A stretch of DNA of 64,000 bases from positions 30,057,131-30,121,130 of the forward strand of contig NC_092795.1 of assembly GCF_918797505.1 (NCBI RefSeq), written 5' to 3'. The position numbers and the translations under genes were made by a program. Shown here one piece after another: positions 1 to 12,030 of the stretch (the first letter of the stretch is position 1; each line of letters opens with the position of its first letter). The notes beneath the pieces are model-generated. The model was given only the letters and a program-made list of their open reading frames with translations, had not been told where the DNA came from and ran no database searches. Origin of the DNA: Bemisia tabaci (taxonomy: Eukaryota > Arthropoda > Insecta > Hemiptera > Aleyrodidae).

Positions 1-293
1 CGCAAATAATAAAAAGAGCAAATAAAATAAAAAGCCCGGGACGTTTCGCAGGAAACACACCCGCATTTTCAACTGGCAAAAACAAAGAAAATTAGAAAGA
101 GGGACACTATGAGCCTCACCAATGCAATCGTGAGACTGATAATGCAACCAAAATAAAGGAGTAAGTGCAATTTGAAACATAGTGTCCTTCTTTCTAATTT
201 TCTTTGTTTTTGCCGGTTGAAAATGCGGGTGTGACCCTTGCGAAACGTCCCGGGCTTTTTATTTTATTTTATATGTTATTTTTATTATTTGCG
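1..293. mobile_element. Foldback MITE (cut by window edge)
   Basis: Two long inverted arms, about 1-110 and 177-293, face each other around a ~66-bp centre. The outer ends read GCAAATAATAAAAA on the left and its complement on the right, and the arms share the CCCGGGACGTTTCGC and AATTAGAAAGA blocks. No open frame of note. The right end reads ...ATTTGCGG, so the left end probably begins a base or so before the window. The superfamily cannot be assigned because the left target duplication is missing. Confidence 0.8.
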
Positions 294-1980
294 GCCTTAG
301 TCCCGATTTAAGTTGTTTCTCTGTCTAAATGTTTAACCTGTGTTTACTCATTTCTCAATTCGAATTATTCGCATGTGAGTTGCATACTTAAATCTGTACT
401 GCGAAGCTTTCGTTTTTGCGTTTAATCTATCTCCTAGTTTTTCTCATATAAAATTGCTTCCTAAACCACCCTTTTGGCTAAATCTAGATTTCTAGTTCTC
501 CTGCAGGAATATGCCCGTCTCATAAATTTCCAAAGATGACCAGGCCTCCGTGCACGGTTATTCACGAGTGTTGAGTTGGCAACGTCGCGAGACGAGTGTG
601 ATTATAAGGCCACACGCGGCGCTCATACCCATCCATTAGGCTACGTTATTCAATTACGTCTTTTGTTTGACAACCACTTGATTTATACTGTTTTCCGCGA
701 TCCCGTTTCGGGGGACGCCCAGAGTGGATCCCCACCCCCCTCGCATCCCCCCGCGAGAGGTCATGATCCCCCCGAGCCGAGGGCACCGTTTCAAGCCGAA
801 TATTCGCCATCGAGAACCCTTGTCTCGAGGGACATAAACACAAGAGGCTGCATCAAGATTCTCGGAAGATAGCAGTGATAATTGACTGCACGCGACGAAA
901 CATCGTGTTTTGATGAAGGATCAGCGGAAAACACGTGTCACGAGGCATTTTGAAAGGAGAGCAAAATGCGCAACCTCCATCTCGAGGTTGCGATTCTTCA
1001 TTCCTATTTTATTTTGTTAAAGTAAAATTGCATAATTTTTTAATAAAAACAAATACGAATACGAATACGGAAAGAGAGGATGATTTACGTCGTTTAAAAA
1101 AAGCATGTAACTCATCATTTCGGCAGAATTCAGCAGAATCATCTCGGGGTCTATATATACCGTGTAAGTCCAAAATAATGGTCAAAATATGAAAAATGTG
1201 TAAGTTCAAGCCTTAAACAAAAGTTGAGCTTGGTGGAAATTTTCGGTCACAGGGGACGAATAACGGTTTCCACCACCACAATTTCCGGTTACCTGAATCG
1301 AAAAAGTTCGGTGGTCAATACGCTGAAGTTTGGTATCTTAATTGTGTCGATCTCTTTTCCGCGTTGCATATCTCCGTTCTTCATTGAGAACCATCCCCCC
1401 CCCCCCCCCCACCCCGACTTCATTTTCCATTCATGGTTGATAAGATCGGCATTCCGAAGTTCAATCATTCTTTTAAATTGACTTTTGCCTTAAAGAGAGA
1501 ATTCCGTTTTTTCCGCGTTACACTGCATTGATTAACGTCTTGCCGTATTTAGTGGAGTAAAAATAATAAAATAAAATATAAACCTCAGCGTTTCCTCGTT
1601 TCTCGGGCGTTTCTGGGCGATTACATTCAATTTTGACTCGGAGACAGGGGCTGTTTCCCGTTTTTCGGCGGGGCGGTCGGTGTTCCGGCTTTGGGGGTTT
1701 CGTTTTTCGTCTTTAAGAACGGCGGGATCGGGGGCACGCTCCGAGTTTAATTGGGCTCTCATAACAAGCCGTCGGAGCCCTGAAAAGCCCTGAAAAGCTC
1801 ATTGGATGAACCTGCTCCCGCTCTCGGGTTCATAACCTCCGATTCCCCGATTCCCCGAGTGGCCCGAAAAAAGCATCGCTGGAACCTCACGCAGGATTGC
1901 GGCCCTCTCGAGAGCCACGGGTGGTCTACGGGGAAGCTGCCAGATCTCCGCGGAAAATTTAGTCGATTTAGCCCGTGCCT
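294..1980. other. No gene recognised
   Basis: Mixed AT-rich and moderately GC-rich unique sequence. Short open frames at 576-872 (+), 1532-1762 (-) and 1759-1983 (-) overlap frames on the other strand and show no recognisable domain. A run of 16 C lies at 1395-1410. Confidence 0.5.
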
Positions 1981-2338
1981 CACGGAGAAAAAAACCTCGT
2001 GCGTGGGATCCGAAGTTTAGGTCATATGGATCTCTGAAGTTTTCGGATTGAGCATCTGAACACTTTAGATCTAGCTTTCGAGGTTCCGATCACACATCTG
2101 AAACTTCAGTTCTTACGTCTGAAGTACTTCGGTTTTCACATCCAAAGAACCTCGGTTCTCGCATCCGAAAAACCTCGGTTCTCACATCTGAAGTACTTCA
2201 GATGTAAGAACTGAAGTTTCAAATGTGTGATCCGAACCTCGACAGCTGATCTAAAGTGTTCAGATGCTCAATCCGAAAACTTCGGAGATCCATAGGACCT
2301 GAACTTCGGGTCCCACGCACGAATTTTTTTTCTCCGTG
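1981..2338. mobile_element. Large palindromic MITE, CACGG ends
   Basis: The whole element is one imperfect palindrome: CACGGAGAAAAAAA at the left is mirrored by TTTTTTTCTCCGTG at the right, and matching blocks continue inward (TTTTCGGATTGAGCATCTGA, then ACTTCAGATGTAAGAACTG). The dinucleotide CT flanks both ends (1979-1980 and 2339-2340), a possible 2-bp target duplication. Internally it has repeated AACCTCGGTTCTC-type units near 2140-2185. The terminal motif is shared with the elements at 3971-4182 and 15538-15831. Confidence 0.8.
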
Positions 2339-2384
2339 CTGATTGACAGTAGTTTTGAGATTTCTAACATCTTATGTGGGAGGA

Positions 2385-2560
2385 GACTTAGACGGAGAAT
2401 AAGAATACGAAGGAATAAGAGAAAGAAAATAGGAAGAAAGGTAAAAAGAAAAAATTGACAGAAGTAGAGAAAAGGAATCGCTCGATAAGCAGAGAGAAAG
2501 AAATTAAATAAAAAGAGGAAGAAAGAGAATGGAAGGAGGCAGAAAAAAAGAAAGTAGAGT
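2385..2560. repeat. Purine-rich low-complexity tract
   Basis: About 175 bp of nearly pure A/G on the + strand (GAAAGAAAATAGGAAGAAAG and similar). The apparent 172-aa minus-strand frame here (2260-2778) is only the translation of this tract plus the poly-T run, and is not a gene. Confidence 0.8.
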
Positions 2561-2700
2561 AATTTTTCTCTCCTCATTTTTATATCGCTAGTTCCCCTTC
2601 TTCTTTGTTTTCGTCTTTTAATTCGGGAATTCAAACAAGTGTGCCTGACTGGGGTTAAAAATGCAGGGCACCTAGCAACCCTTAAAATTAGGAATGATAG

Positions 2701-2703
<3 letters not shown>

Positions 2704-2737
<34 letters not shown>
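2704..2737 (+). repeat. Poly-T run, 34 bases
   Basis: Thirty-four consecutive T. Could be the poly-A tail of a minus-strand retroposed fragment, but no SINE or LINE body is recognisable on its right side. Confidence 0.9.
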
Positions 2738-2738
<1 letters not shown>

Positions 2739-3970
2739 TGCGTAAAAAACCTTGGAAAACGGTATAAAATTCGCACAAATTTTGTTAACTGTGGGATCGT
2801 TTCACAAAACCATACCAAATTTTCCTTTCCATGTTTGGAAGGTAGTGAATTCCGCAGAAAATTGGAAAATATCAATTAATTCTTGATCGTTTTTAAGTTA
2901 CAGCTCTGGGTGTCCTCAATTCGGGCATCAATTTTTCAGTTCAATTATTCCCTAAAACATATTGTCTCCAACAAACCAGCGATCAGGAAGCCTTTATTTT
3001 TTGTGTAGTAAAAACATGGCATTGTCTGAGTTTTCATTCTACTTAGGATTAAGCCGGGAACGACTGATAGTTTTGGAATTTTCTATACCGTTTGATTCTA
3101 TTAAACATGAATTTTTCTGCACTTCGGTCTCGAAAATCAAGGAATATTTATGGCTTTTTTTCTGAAATTTTTCCAAAATATGGCAACCACGAAGCCTCGC
3201 TCGGCGAACCAATCAACGAGGCGATGAAGAGCAAGCTGTAACACTTGTAATGAAGCCTGGAATCTCTACAGCGGTGCTGTTGAGGATAGGGGTGTGGAGG
3301 GATGGGGGGGGGGGGGGTGCCGAGTTGAAACCCAATAACCCAAAGACGGGGCTGTTTGTACCCGTCGCGTGCGCTGTAATCAGAATCACGGTTGTCAATT
3401 TGAGTATTTTCTGTGATTTTTAAACGAGGATTTGTGGTTCATTCTTACCAGGGGTTGAAAGAAACCTCAGACGGTTTTTGAGCTGACGGATTGCACTCGA
3501 AATAAGCGGTTTTTTGGGCTATTTGTCCTTTCGCTGATGGACCACTTCACTATCTAAGAAAAGAAGTTCGGTCATATTGCCTTTTTCCTGACGAAAGAAC
3601 GTAACTCCATTTTCCAAAGTTGCAACATTGAATAAAGAAATTTTCAATTTTAGCGAGAACACGACTGCGCGAATTCTTTCTAAAATTTTGCTACAATCTG
3701 CGCGACTTCTCTCTAAAATTTTGCAACAAATTTCGTGTAATCAGAAATGTAAATCGGTGAAAATATCAGACTGAAATGATCAACAGTTTTCGGACATAAA
3801 TATAATTCACGAATGAAGATTTTGCAACATTGAAATGCATTTACGCTAATTTATCTGTGGGAATGGACAATATATATCAAACCTAATTCAAGAAGCGGAG
3901 GGACATCAATGAAAGCCTAAAAAACCCTCACTGTTCAGAATGGAACACAATTTTTCCGTAGTAAAAAGCA
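2738..3970. other. No gene recognised
   Basis: AT-rich unique sequence. It contains a run of 14 G at 3304-3317 and an imperfect tandem pair at about 3665-3727 in which GCGCGA-TTCT-TCTAAAATTTTGC occurs twice. No coding signal. Confidence 0.5.
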
Positions 3971-4182
3971 CACAGAGAAAAATGGATTGTTGATTTCACA
4001 ATTCACTTGTAAAAAAAAAAGTAACAGAAATATTTCAAATGTACATTTTACAATGGTGGAAAGCTAATTTAACCACTGGTTGGTTAAAGTAGCATTTTGT
4101 TGTTGTAAAATCTACAGTGAAACATTGCAGTGACTTTTTTTAACTAAAAAATTGTTAAATCAGCAAATTAATTTTCTCCGTG
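3971..4182. mobile_element. MITE, CACGG-type ends (diverged copy)
   Basis: Begins CACAGAGAAAAAT and ends TTTTCTCCGTG, with subterminal ATTGTTGATTTCACAATTCA matched by an inverted counterpart near 4150. The middle has AACCACTGGTTGGTTAAAGT, the same kind of centre as the element at 15538-15831, of which this is a shorter, older relative. Flanking dinucleotides do not match here. Confidence 0.7.
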
Positions 4183-4225
4183 TAAATATTGAGATGACAA
4201 TTCATACATAAAAACCGCTTTCACA

Positions 4226-4368
4226 GCTCGGGCGCTCTGTGACGCTTCGCCGTCACCGATCAATTACCTCCCAAAGCTCTTGTGGGAACTGGCTTTCCCT
4301 CATTTCTCGTTCAATTCCATGTATGGATCCATGTATCCATATATGGTTTCCTTTCGTCTCCTCCTAGG
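4226..4368 (-). pseudogene. Non-LTR reverse transcriptase tail, decayed
   Basis: Read on the minus strand, this gives fragments PPRRRRK, then EMRESQFPQELWEVIDR, then RSVTERPS in more than one frame and with a stop. The order and spacing (Arg-rich patch, E-rich helix, LW...DR, then ER-P) parallel the neighbouring fragment at 4784-4930 and the C-terminal end of non-LTR retrotransposon endonuclease/reverse-transcriptase proteins. It is frameshifted and cannot encode a product. Confidence 0.4.
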
Positions 4369-4466
4369 AGGAATCCATACATATTTTTGGTAGTCTAATA
4401 CTCGGTCATTCTACTCTCATTACCATGCCACCCTAGCAGTTCGATGACGACATGGCGTTGAGTACA

Positions 4467-4729
4467 ATATCGATGGCCAAAGTGCGGAACCATGTATCTC
4501 TGTTTGCGACGTTGCAGACTTCCCGTCATACTTTATTATCTCTTTGAAGAACTAGTCAACATAATTTCTTGAAAATTTCCTTGACTTCTCTTCTCTATCA
4601 GCCGATTTTTTTTGTAAAAGTCTCAAGCAACAATGTTGGCCTGTTTCTCTTCGAAAAATGAAACAGGAGCGGAAATTTTGACACACAGTAGTGGAGATAC
4701 GAGGTTCCGTAGTTGGGCCGTCCATATAT
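4467..4729 (+). mobile_element. Dispersed repeat K, copy 1
   Basis: Shares CGACGTTGCAGACTTCCCGTC and, further in, AAACAGGAGCGGAAATTT with copies at 26532-26750 and 58090-58346. Short inverted ends (ATATCGATGG at left, GGGCCGTCCATATAT at right) match the TATCGACGG/CCGTCGATA ends of the better copies. Non-coding; superfamily unknown. Confidence 0.6.
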
Positions 4730-4783
4730 TTTTCAATTTCTATGTTCTGAAGCTACATACATACGTACATTCGAGTCGCTTTA

Positions 4784-4930
4784 CAGCACGCCCGGGCGCT
4801 CTGCGACACCTAATCGCCATCCATGCCTATCGACCCAGAGGTCATCTGGTAAATGGCATCTTGTGATTTCATCTTGAATGCCACCTATCCACGATTTTGC
4901 AAGACGTCCCCTACGTCTTCTCCCAGGAGG
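4784..4930 (-). pseudogene. Non-LTR reverse transcriptase tail fragment
   Basis: On the minus strand this stretch reads without a stop as PPGRRRRGRLAKSWIGGIQD followed by a segment containing LPDDLWVDRHGWR and VAERP. That is the usual C-terminal signature of many non-LTR retrotransposon polyproteins: an Arg-rich patch with GR(P/L), then W-G-I, then DR..WR. Only the last ~49 codons survive, with no catalytic FADD box or endonuclease domain nearby. It is a 5'-truncated dead LINE fragment; the clade cannot be fixed from so little. Confidence 0.55.
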
Positions 4931-7579
4931 AACCAAATCTAGTAACTTCCTGTTCTGAAGCTTTTTATAACAAAAGTCTCCCTATATTAGTACTCTGAAT
5001 CATAAAATACCTGAATTTAAGCTTCTTTTGGTAGCATTTTTACTCTCCTTTATTGATCGTAAGTTTGATGCATATGATGATGGGCACGGTATCAGTATTC
5101 AATCGACTCGAAGCCAACATTTGCATATCAAGTACCTGTCACAGGTATATCTCCTACAGAGGTACGATCGCTTCATAATGATATGAAATTTTCACTGTAA
5201 CTCATTCGTTCCCTTTCAGAATCCGATGATGAGAAAATTGAAATATCAAATCCTTTCCCTCGGTATCAATTCGTCCCTAATCCTTCCATGAAGGTGTCAT
5301 TCAATCCAGAGCGCTTTTGACGACTGCTCCTAACTAGAATTTGATGAGTGGCAGAGTGGCTTTATGTTCCAAGTGCGTCTATTTCCGTAAATCACTTTTC
5401 AGCTCTGTACGGATCTGCGCAGCATTTTGATGCTCGTTTATGGATTGTATGTTTGTTGTTGTGATAATACTTTTGATTTATCCATCTGAGACTGATCGCT
5501 GAAAACCTGAAGAACCATTAAAATGAAAAATTATGCTCGAGGTCGTTCCATAAATACTGAAAAACGGTCGAATATGATTATGCCGAAGTCAAAAATAACA
5601 AGTCTATTATTGATAGGCTTTGTGCTCCATAAGAGTGCCTATATTCTAGGGCCTATCGGTTATTATAGACCAATTCAAACATTCGTTTCTCTGATTGAAG
5701 GGATGCCCTACGATCATTTCATGCACGCAAACAAAAATGATGATACCATCCTTTGAATTTTTCAATTCCAATATGCAAAGTTGAATACTTTCATTCGTGT
5801 AGAGTTCATAATCTTTTCATACTTATTTGACCGTTCTTTCCAAAGTCAGCTATGAGAGTGATTTTTCCCAGCGAAAAGGTTTCAATCCTATTATGAATAT
5901 TAAGCTTGAGCCCTCCCTCAAAGGTATAGTCGAGTCCCGGGTGCAAAAAGGAGATCACTCAATATGTATTGCTTTTTTATTATTGTTTATTCATCTTTGC
6001 CAGTTGCAAAAACATATGTAGGTAATTCTCACACCATTAGCGTGGCAAAATAAAATAAATAAATAAATAAATAAAATCATTCTCTCGTATGGAGGTAGGT
6101 AACAATTTCCGGACCTCATCTTGATTTGTAATAGATTTTTTTTTTTTTTTTTAAGCGAGGTTGACTTGGCAGCAATTAAAAATTTTGATCGTGATATTTG
6201 CAGAAATTCATTTCGCCACTCACGTCATTGATTGGACTCACGTATAGCGTATAGCATTGAGTTTCTTGTGAGCGGGCAATTCAAAGTTTCCTTAACCAAT
6301 GTAAAATAAAAACGTAAATATCTTAGTCAGGAGTTAACTTCAGTAATTTTTGATGCAAGAATCGTGTTTTACGTAAAATTCTAATGAAGATACATGTATC
6401 AGAATGCTTAAATTCGCATCTTGTCGGATGGTCCGTTTTCGGTTAATTGCGGTTTCAAATTCGTTAAATTTCAAAATACCGTCTCTGTATTCATTATGTT
6501 TTAAAAAATGTATCGATTCAAGTGCTTATCCTCGTACCGCGTCTAGTGGCCAATCCCGTTGTCAACCTCAACCCTCATTCGCTTTTCTAATAGAACAATA
6601 GGGGGAAAATAACCGTGTGAGCGAGCCGGCTAAAGCTTTCGGCTATTTTTCAGAGCCTCGCCACGAGGAAACTCGGTAAAAAAGCTGTTAGACGGACGTG
6701 TTTTATGTAGATGCAGCGTTATTGCCCCGAATAGCGTTTAACGGCGAGAGAGGAGGTGACAGGTATGAGGCAACAAAAATTATGGTTCAAAGCTCGGGGA
6801 TCCACCGAGAGGTTAATTGAATTGGAACGGGGATATATAATAGCAAGTTTTGATGGAAATGTCCCGACAGCTCGTCCTATTGCCCCGCGGAATGCTGCCC
6901 TCGTTTCCTCCTGCGGCCCCGCGAAACTTTCCCCGCGTCGAGCGAAAAATCGTGTCCGACTTTCGAAGTTGCCTGCATAAAATATTTCGCGCTCTTTGTG
7001 CAGTTGAGAATGCGTGCGTGCCGAACTGCGCGGGAAAAGGGGCATGTCAAACGCAGCTATACACGCCGCGCGGCGTGATGTTGGGATGGATCCTAACAAA
7101 ATTAGCCAGAATCACCGAGAAAAAGCTGTAAACCAATTCGTGGTACATATTAAAGTAAAGTAAATTAATGAAAAATCAAGCGATAACGTTTTTCAACACC
7201 TTGACCAGCAAATACAAGGAAAGTTCCGTCAACATATTCCTTAACCAATTGAAAATAAAACTCAAAAATAAGGCCTATTATAGTCTAAAAGAATTTTTCG
7301 AAGAACCTGTATAATTCATTTTGTTTTAATTGTTGTAAAAATTGTAAATTTGACTTGTGCCAGAGCTTTTTACTATTGGCTGTACGCATCAATAAATTCT
7401 ATCTACCTATCCATATGGAACACCACTAATAGTAGTAAAGGCAACATATAATAATAGCACATATCTCTTAGTGTGGTACGAGATACCTTAGTATGGTTCA
7501 CAGACCGAGAATCGTTAGTTCATTTACGACTGTAAAAACTACTAATTGGTTTATATAGCCATAGGTTTTTCTCCGTGGT
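4931..7579. other. No gene recognised; GC-rich island inside
   Basis: Mostly AT-rich unique sequence with an (AAAT)n stretch near 6047-6076 and a T run near 6135-6152. About 6610-7110 is noticeably more GC-rich than its surroundings and is open in several frames on both strands (longest 6719-7099, minus). None of these translations resembles a known domain. Confidence 0.5.
6047..6076. repeat. (AAAT)n microsatellite
   Basis: Short run of AAAT/AAATA units, directly readable. Confidence 0.85.
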
Positions 7580-7690
7580 AGCATTTGGACTTCATTTTGC
7601 AGTTGAAAGCTACGATTTTTGGCTCATCCGTAAAAACACGTACGTGCTTAGGGAAAATAATGCTGCCAAAGCGTTTTTCTAAACTGAACC
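7580..7690 (+). repeat. Dispersed repeat S, copy 1
   Basis: Contains CATTTTGCAGTTG, then GGCTCATCCGTAAAAACAC, then AATAATGCTGCCAAAGCGTT. The same blocks in the same order occur at 13266-13372, 49122-49229 and 60698-60832. Non-coding interspersed repeat of unknown class. Confidence 0.6.
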
Positions 7691-7879
7691 AGAAATTGTA
7701 GTTTCTAATTGCGAAGTGTTGATACTAGATAATTCTTAGGATTTCAAAGCAAAATTTAGCTTAGTTTTTGGTAAAAAATAGACGTTAGATGATAATCGGC
7801 AACCTCTATTTTAGTTTGGTCGATAAAAGTTAAAACCTTCCATTGCCCTTCGATATTTCTTTGCAATCAGAAAGTTTGT

Positions 7880-7950
7880 AGTTTGTTCGATAGTATAAGT
7901 GACAACTTTGACGCAAACACGATGAGGTTCAATCCTCACGGCCGTCATCA
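7880..7950 (+). repeat. tRNA-like SINE head or tRNA relic
   Basis: TTCGATAGTATAAGTGAC resembles the A box of tRNA-Asp/Glu, and TGAGGTTCAATCCTCA about 30 bases on gives a perfect 5-bp T stem with a B-box-like GGTTCAATCC. The T loop is one base short and the anticodon region does not fold, so it is not a working tRNA. A tRNA-derived SINE or decayed tRNA gene is the best reading. Confidence 0.4.
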
Positions 7951-8797
7951 CAAGACAGAATCCTATTTAAGAATAAATGATTGATGCAATTAACTATTCC
8001 TTCATAAACATTTTCGAATAAGTATAATTTGCCAAATTGTGTTAATGACAGAAAAAGTGTAGGTCAAAGATACAGAAGTTTTACTCCCATCACATACACA
8101 CTTACCTCCGACCAAAAACATAAGGTTTAGCAAATGATTAAAAAAAACGAAAACAATGAAGAATTATCTTGTGATATTTTGAGCAGATTTAATAAGCTGA
8201 ATATTCCCAATATTCTCGACGGAATTCAAGTCATTACCGAGAATAAACACGTAAATACCTGTGTGAGACATTTACATCCGTAGCACATCGGTGGAATATT
8301 TTCAGTTTATTTTTCGCAGAAGGCCTATATTTTTCATTTATATTTTTTAATTCAACCTGATACAATAATTCATTTGTTGCTCAAAAGTGAGCCTAATTTA
8401 TTTTTTCCCTGCAATTTGGTACCGTCCAGCACTCCCTGTATTTCTGCCATACAAGCAATTTAAAGTATTCAATCAGTCTGAAGTTTAAACTTCACGCTCG
8501 GAGTGAGCGGTAGTCGAACAATATTTTAAACAAATGAAATGTCGACGGTGAAGTCCTGGACAAGCGGACATTTTTAACTCCCTCCTTTCCGTCTCCTACG
8601 TTTGCCACGCATACGTTCCGCTGAGAGGCAAGAATGATTTAGTGGCTTCCCATCACTTCAAAATTGGCCTAAAAACCCCGCTTGAAAATGCCCTCGTGGG
8701 AATAGGAACGGATCCGTTTTATGCGAGTTTTAAAATCCATTTGTTGAGCGCTCCGGCTTGAAATTATGAAATTGGATCGGACGAGGAACGCAACATA

Positions 8798-8855
8798 CTG
8801 CCGTGCTCAGGGAGAGCACCATATAAGCGCCGATGGTTGCCAAATTTATTCGGGC
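8798..8855 (+). mobile_element. MITE family A, left-end fragment
   Basis: Starts CTGCCGTGCTCAGGGAGAGC and continues to GGTTGCCAAATTTATTC, matching the left terminus of the ~255-bp family A elements. No right end is present. Confidence 0.6.
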
Positions 8856-9853
8856 TTGAATTTTGGATTTTAAGGGGAAACAGTTATGTTATTTATGAGA
8901 TTTTCAGGCATACTAGATCCATCTACGAATTAATAACATTCTTTAAGAAACTTTAAGTGGAAAAATGAGCTGTGAAGTCAATGAATTTCTCGAAAAATTA
9001 TGGCCACTCCTTGACTGGGATTTTACTTTCAGTACCCCATAGCTTTTACATTCTGAGCCTAATAAGTCTGATATACGTACTACTAAAATTATGAGAAAAA
9101 AATATTCTTCTTTTTTTATACAATTTATTTTTTGATGTATGTACATTAGGTTTTAACATGAATAGAGTATGTTTTATTTGTAAATTATGAGAATGAACTC
9201 TTCGCTTTTAAGTCCCTAAACCGTATCTTTTAACTCTAGAAGGAACCAAATTTTTCGGCTCATTCGTGATAAAAAGACAGTTCCTTTCTGGTAGTGCCGT
9301 CTAACAGATCACTGGATAGGGTATTTATAAAATAATAATGTTTTCCTATCAAAATGATATGCAAAACTCGCTTCACATGTTGAACGGGCTAAAAATTACT
9401 GATAAATAAAAAGTTAGAGTTTATATTTCACGACAGAACCAAGAAACTTAGACCTCTAGCTCATGGAAAATCCAAACCAACTTTCGTCAAAGTATAGCCA
9501 TAAAAAATAAATTTAAAAAATCATTCGACGTGTAAAGTTCTACAAAAATCTTTCATATTCTGATATATGCTATTAGTCTGCAAATCTGTTAAGAAAAAAC
9601 CATCATTTTGAGAAAATAATTCTGTATATCATTTAAAAAATACTGAAATTAGTTTAATTACCATTTTGAAACAAGTAGACTTTGGTTTTTTGGCGTGGAG
9701 GGGGTGTGAATTACTAAACACCGAAAAAAAATATAAAGCTGAGGTAGAATCCTCAGTCAAAAACGTGTTTGGTGATCCCTATAGTTGCTGGCTTAACAGC
9801 CCCCACACTTACCTTTACATCCTTGCAAACTTAAGTGCGGGGGCAGTGCTATC

Positions 9854-10173
9854 TAGAGTCCCTTTATACTGAGAGTCAAGACAATGTGAATCCATTTATG
9901 ATTAGTTCCCGTATTTTAGGCCTTCACAGTGTCACAAGCGGGAATAAAGATTACATTTTTGCTGATTGCAAAGATTATAATGTAGAATGGACCGGGGAAT
10001 AACGGGTTCGAAAAGGAACAAACGGAATGAGAGAAGGATCGGAGAGAGGAATCTGAGAATGAGCCGATCAATGATTACGAAAAACTGCCAATTCGTGTAA
10101 TCTTTATTCCCGTTTATGACTCCATCAGGGGGGGGGGGGGTGTTGTCTTGACACTCAGTAGAAAGGGACTCTA
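9854..10173 (-). mobile_element. hAT-like MITE family F, copy 1
   Basis: Inverted ends TAGAGTCCCTTTATACTGAG (left) and the near-complement CTACTCAGT-like end closing in GGGACTCTA. Perfect 8-bp flanks GTGCTATC at 9846-9853 and 10174-10181 are a target-site duplication, as expected for the hAT superfamily. Interior holds CGGGAATAAAGATTACA blocks near both ends and a G run at about 10128-10140. It lies inverted relative to the copy at 25359-25669. No open frame. Confidence 0.85.
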
Positions 10174-10181
10174 GTGCTATC

Positions 10182-11124
10182 TAGGGCTTACTAGACATAT
10201 TTTTAACACCCTATACGCGTTTTTATGAGGAAACGTGCGTTGAAGTGCTCAATTTTTCACTTTGTTCAATGCCACATTCCGGGCTACCCGCGGATTTCAC
10301 TCCATCCAAGCACCTCCGCCACATTCAGTCCGGAGCACCGCGAGTAATCGTGACTTCGTGGCACGTAGATAATTTACCGTTATGGTTTCAGCTCATCCTT
10401 TCAAATCTCAGTCTCTCGTTCGGAACTTCGGGAGGGGGTATACCAATTCCGGCTAATCGCGCACGGACCATCTCCCGATTTTCCGGACGAGAAAAATTCA
10501 GCAAAGAACATCGCGAGATTCAATCTCTCTCGTTTGATGTCCTCACCGCATGGACGAGGAATTCGCCCCGCGGTCATAAGAAACAACGCCGTATAAGCAT
10601 CCTTATGTTGCTAAATTTGACCAAATAAATTTCTCATTTTTCACGGAGCCGTCCTTAAATTACGTAACCCTCTTGCTCAAGGGCTAAAAGGGGATGGGTC
10701 GAGGAGAGCGTCACGCCATTTTGTTTTTACGTGTTAAAGGATAGGAACCTAAAGTCACAAAAGCGTTGCTAAGAGTAAGGGGGGGGGGGGGTAAAAATGC
10801 CGAAAAAGTACATTAAATAATTTAGGGACGCCATAATATTGTAGATATAGTTAGCATGGTTATGGTGTTCGCCCTTTGGCTTTTTCCGTAACTACATTAC
10901 AATAATTCCTGTACCCGAGCTTGTGGGAAATACCGCCATTATTGAAGCAGACAAAAAACTAAAGTAAATAATGACATTTTGCGTAGGTCTTGAAATAATA
11001 TAAACTTATGTCAAGTCAGAGTAATGCTCAGATTTTTGTTTAAAAGAGTACATAAGATCAGAAATGAGGCAATCACTGTTATTATGAAACGGATTCTGGT
11101 TAAATACGCTCAGTTGTTGAAAAA
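10182..11124. other. No gene recognised
   Basis: Open frame at 10245-10628 (+) overlaps a minus-strand frame and has no recognisable domain. A short family A-like end, ACGCCGTATAAGC followed by TTGCTAAATTTG, lies at about 10586-10620. A 12-G run is at about 10780-10791. Confidence 0.45.
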
Positions 11125-11350
11125 ACTGTTATCTCGGTTTGTAACTTGGCAGACTTCCTGTCATTACAAGTTCCTGCATCAAGGTTAAAGATGATGCAAC
11201 TATTCGGCCTCTGGAACCGCGTTGGGAAGTGTCGCAGCGAAATGAAGGCGTTTCTTAAGCGAAGTATTTCGTTGTAACGTAACCAACGGTTAAACTGAAA
11301 ACATGCTTATCTCGGTTTGCAAAGCTGCAGACTTCCTGTCATAATTTATT
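11125..11350 (+). repeat. Repeat K fragments (two)
   Basis: TATCTCGGTTTG-AA...GCAGACTTCCTGTCAT appears at about 11131-11165 and again at about 11307-11342, so the left part of repeat K is present twice. A weaker match to its right part (AAATGGGTGCAGAAAGTTT) follows at about 11912-11931. Confidence 0.5.
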
Positions 11351-11685
11351 TGCATGTATGGAACAAGGGCAAAGGTACACAGGCAACCCAAACGGAAATT
11401 TACTTGTATGTACAGCACTCATTCAGGGAGAGTACGCACATGTCACGATATGGAACCCTTAGACCCCAAAAGAGCAGTCAACCTTTTGATTCAAAAAGTG
11501 TCACTGCCAATCTTCGGATTCCAATATCAGACCAAGATAGCCAAGAATGTTTAAGAATGAGCGTTTTTTTGCAAAAATGAGTAAATTTAAACAAGCGCTT
11601 AGTCAAATACGTATGCACTTTACAGACAACGGGCCGGAACAATTGTAATAATTAACCACTCTCAATAATTTGAACTCATACCTCA

Positions 11686-11787
11686 AACCTTCCTTGAACT
11701 CATACCCCTCCTTTTAGGCCCTCAAAGCTCCATGACCTAACCTCAAAATTACCGACGTGTCCATACTCTCGCTATATTGGTACTCCA
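11686..11787 (-). mobile_element. hAT-like MITE family B, end fragment
   Basis: TGACCTAACCTCAAAATTACC then GTCCATACTCTCGCTATATTGGTACTC match the right terminus of family B elements such as 63545-63928. The other end is missing or too diverged. Confidence 0.55.
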
Positions 11788-12030
11788 CTTTTATGGAGAA
11801 ATACTCAATGTCATTTCTTGGAAACTTCCCTCGTTTCCCTCTCATGTTACGAGATGAATACTCTGTGAAAATTTCAAACAATAGTGTTTCTTTGTTTCCG
11901 TTCGATAAAATAAAATGGGTGCAGAAAGTTTGACATATCGTGAACGAGGTAGCATTTTTACAGTCTCATACTGTTGAAATATTACAACCGGGTTATCTTT
12001 TTCTGAGAAAAATTCGCTGAAAAAATCATA

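Noticed and set aside
2260..2778. 172-codon minus-strand frame with Lys and Phe/Leu runs
   Set aside because: It is the translation of the poly-T run, the purine tract and half of a palindromic MITE.
7880..7950. Functional tRNA genes here, at 15436 and at 56213
   Set aside because: A and B box-like sequences exist, but the cloverleaf fails in the acceptor or anticodon arms, or the 5' half is missing.
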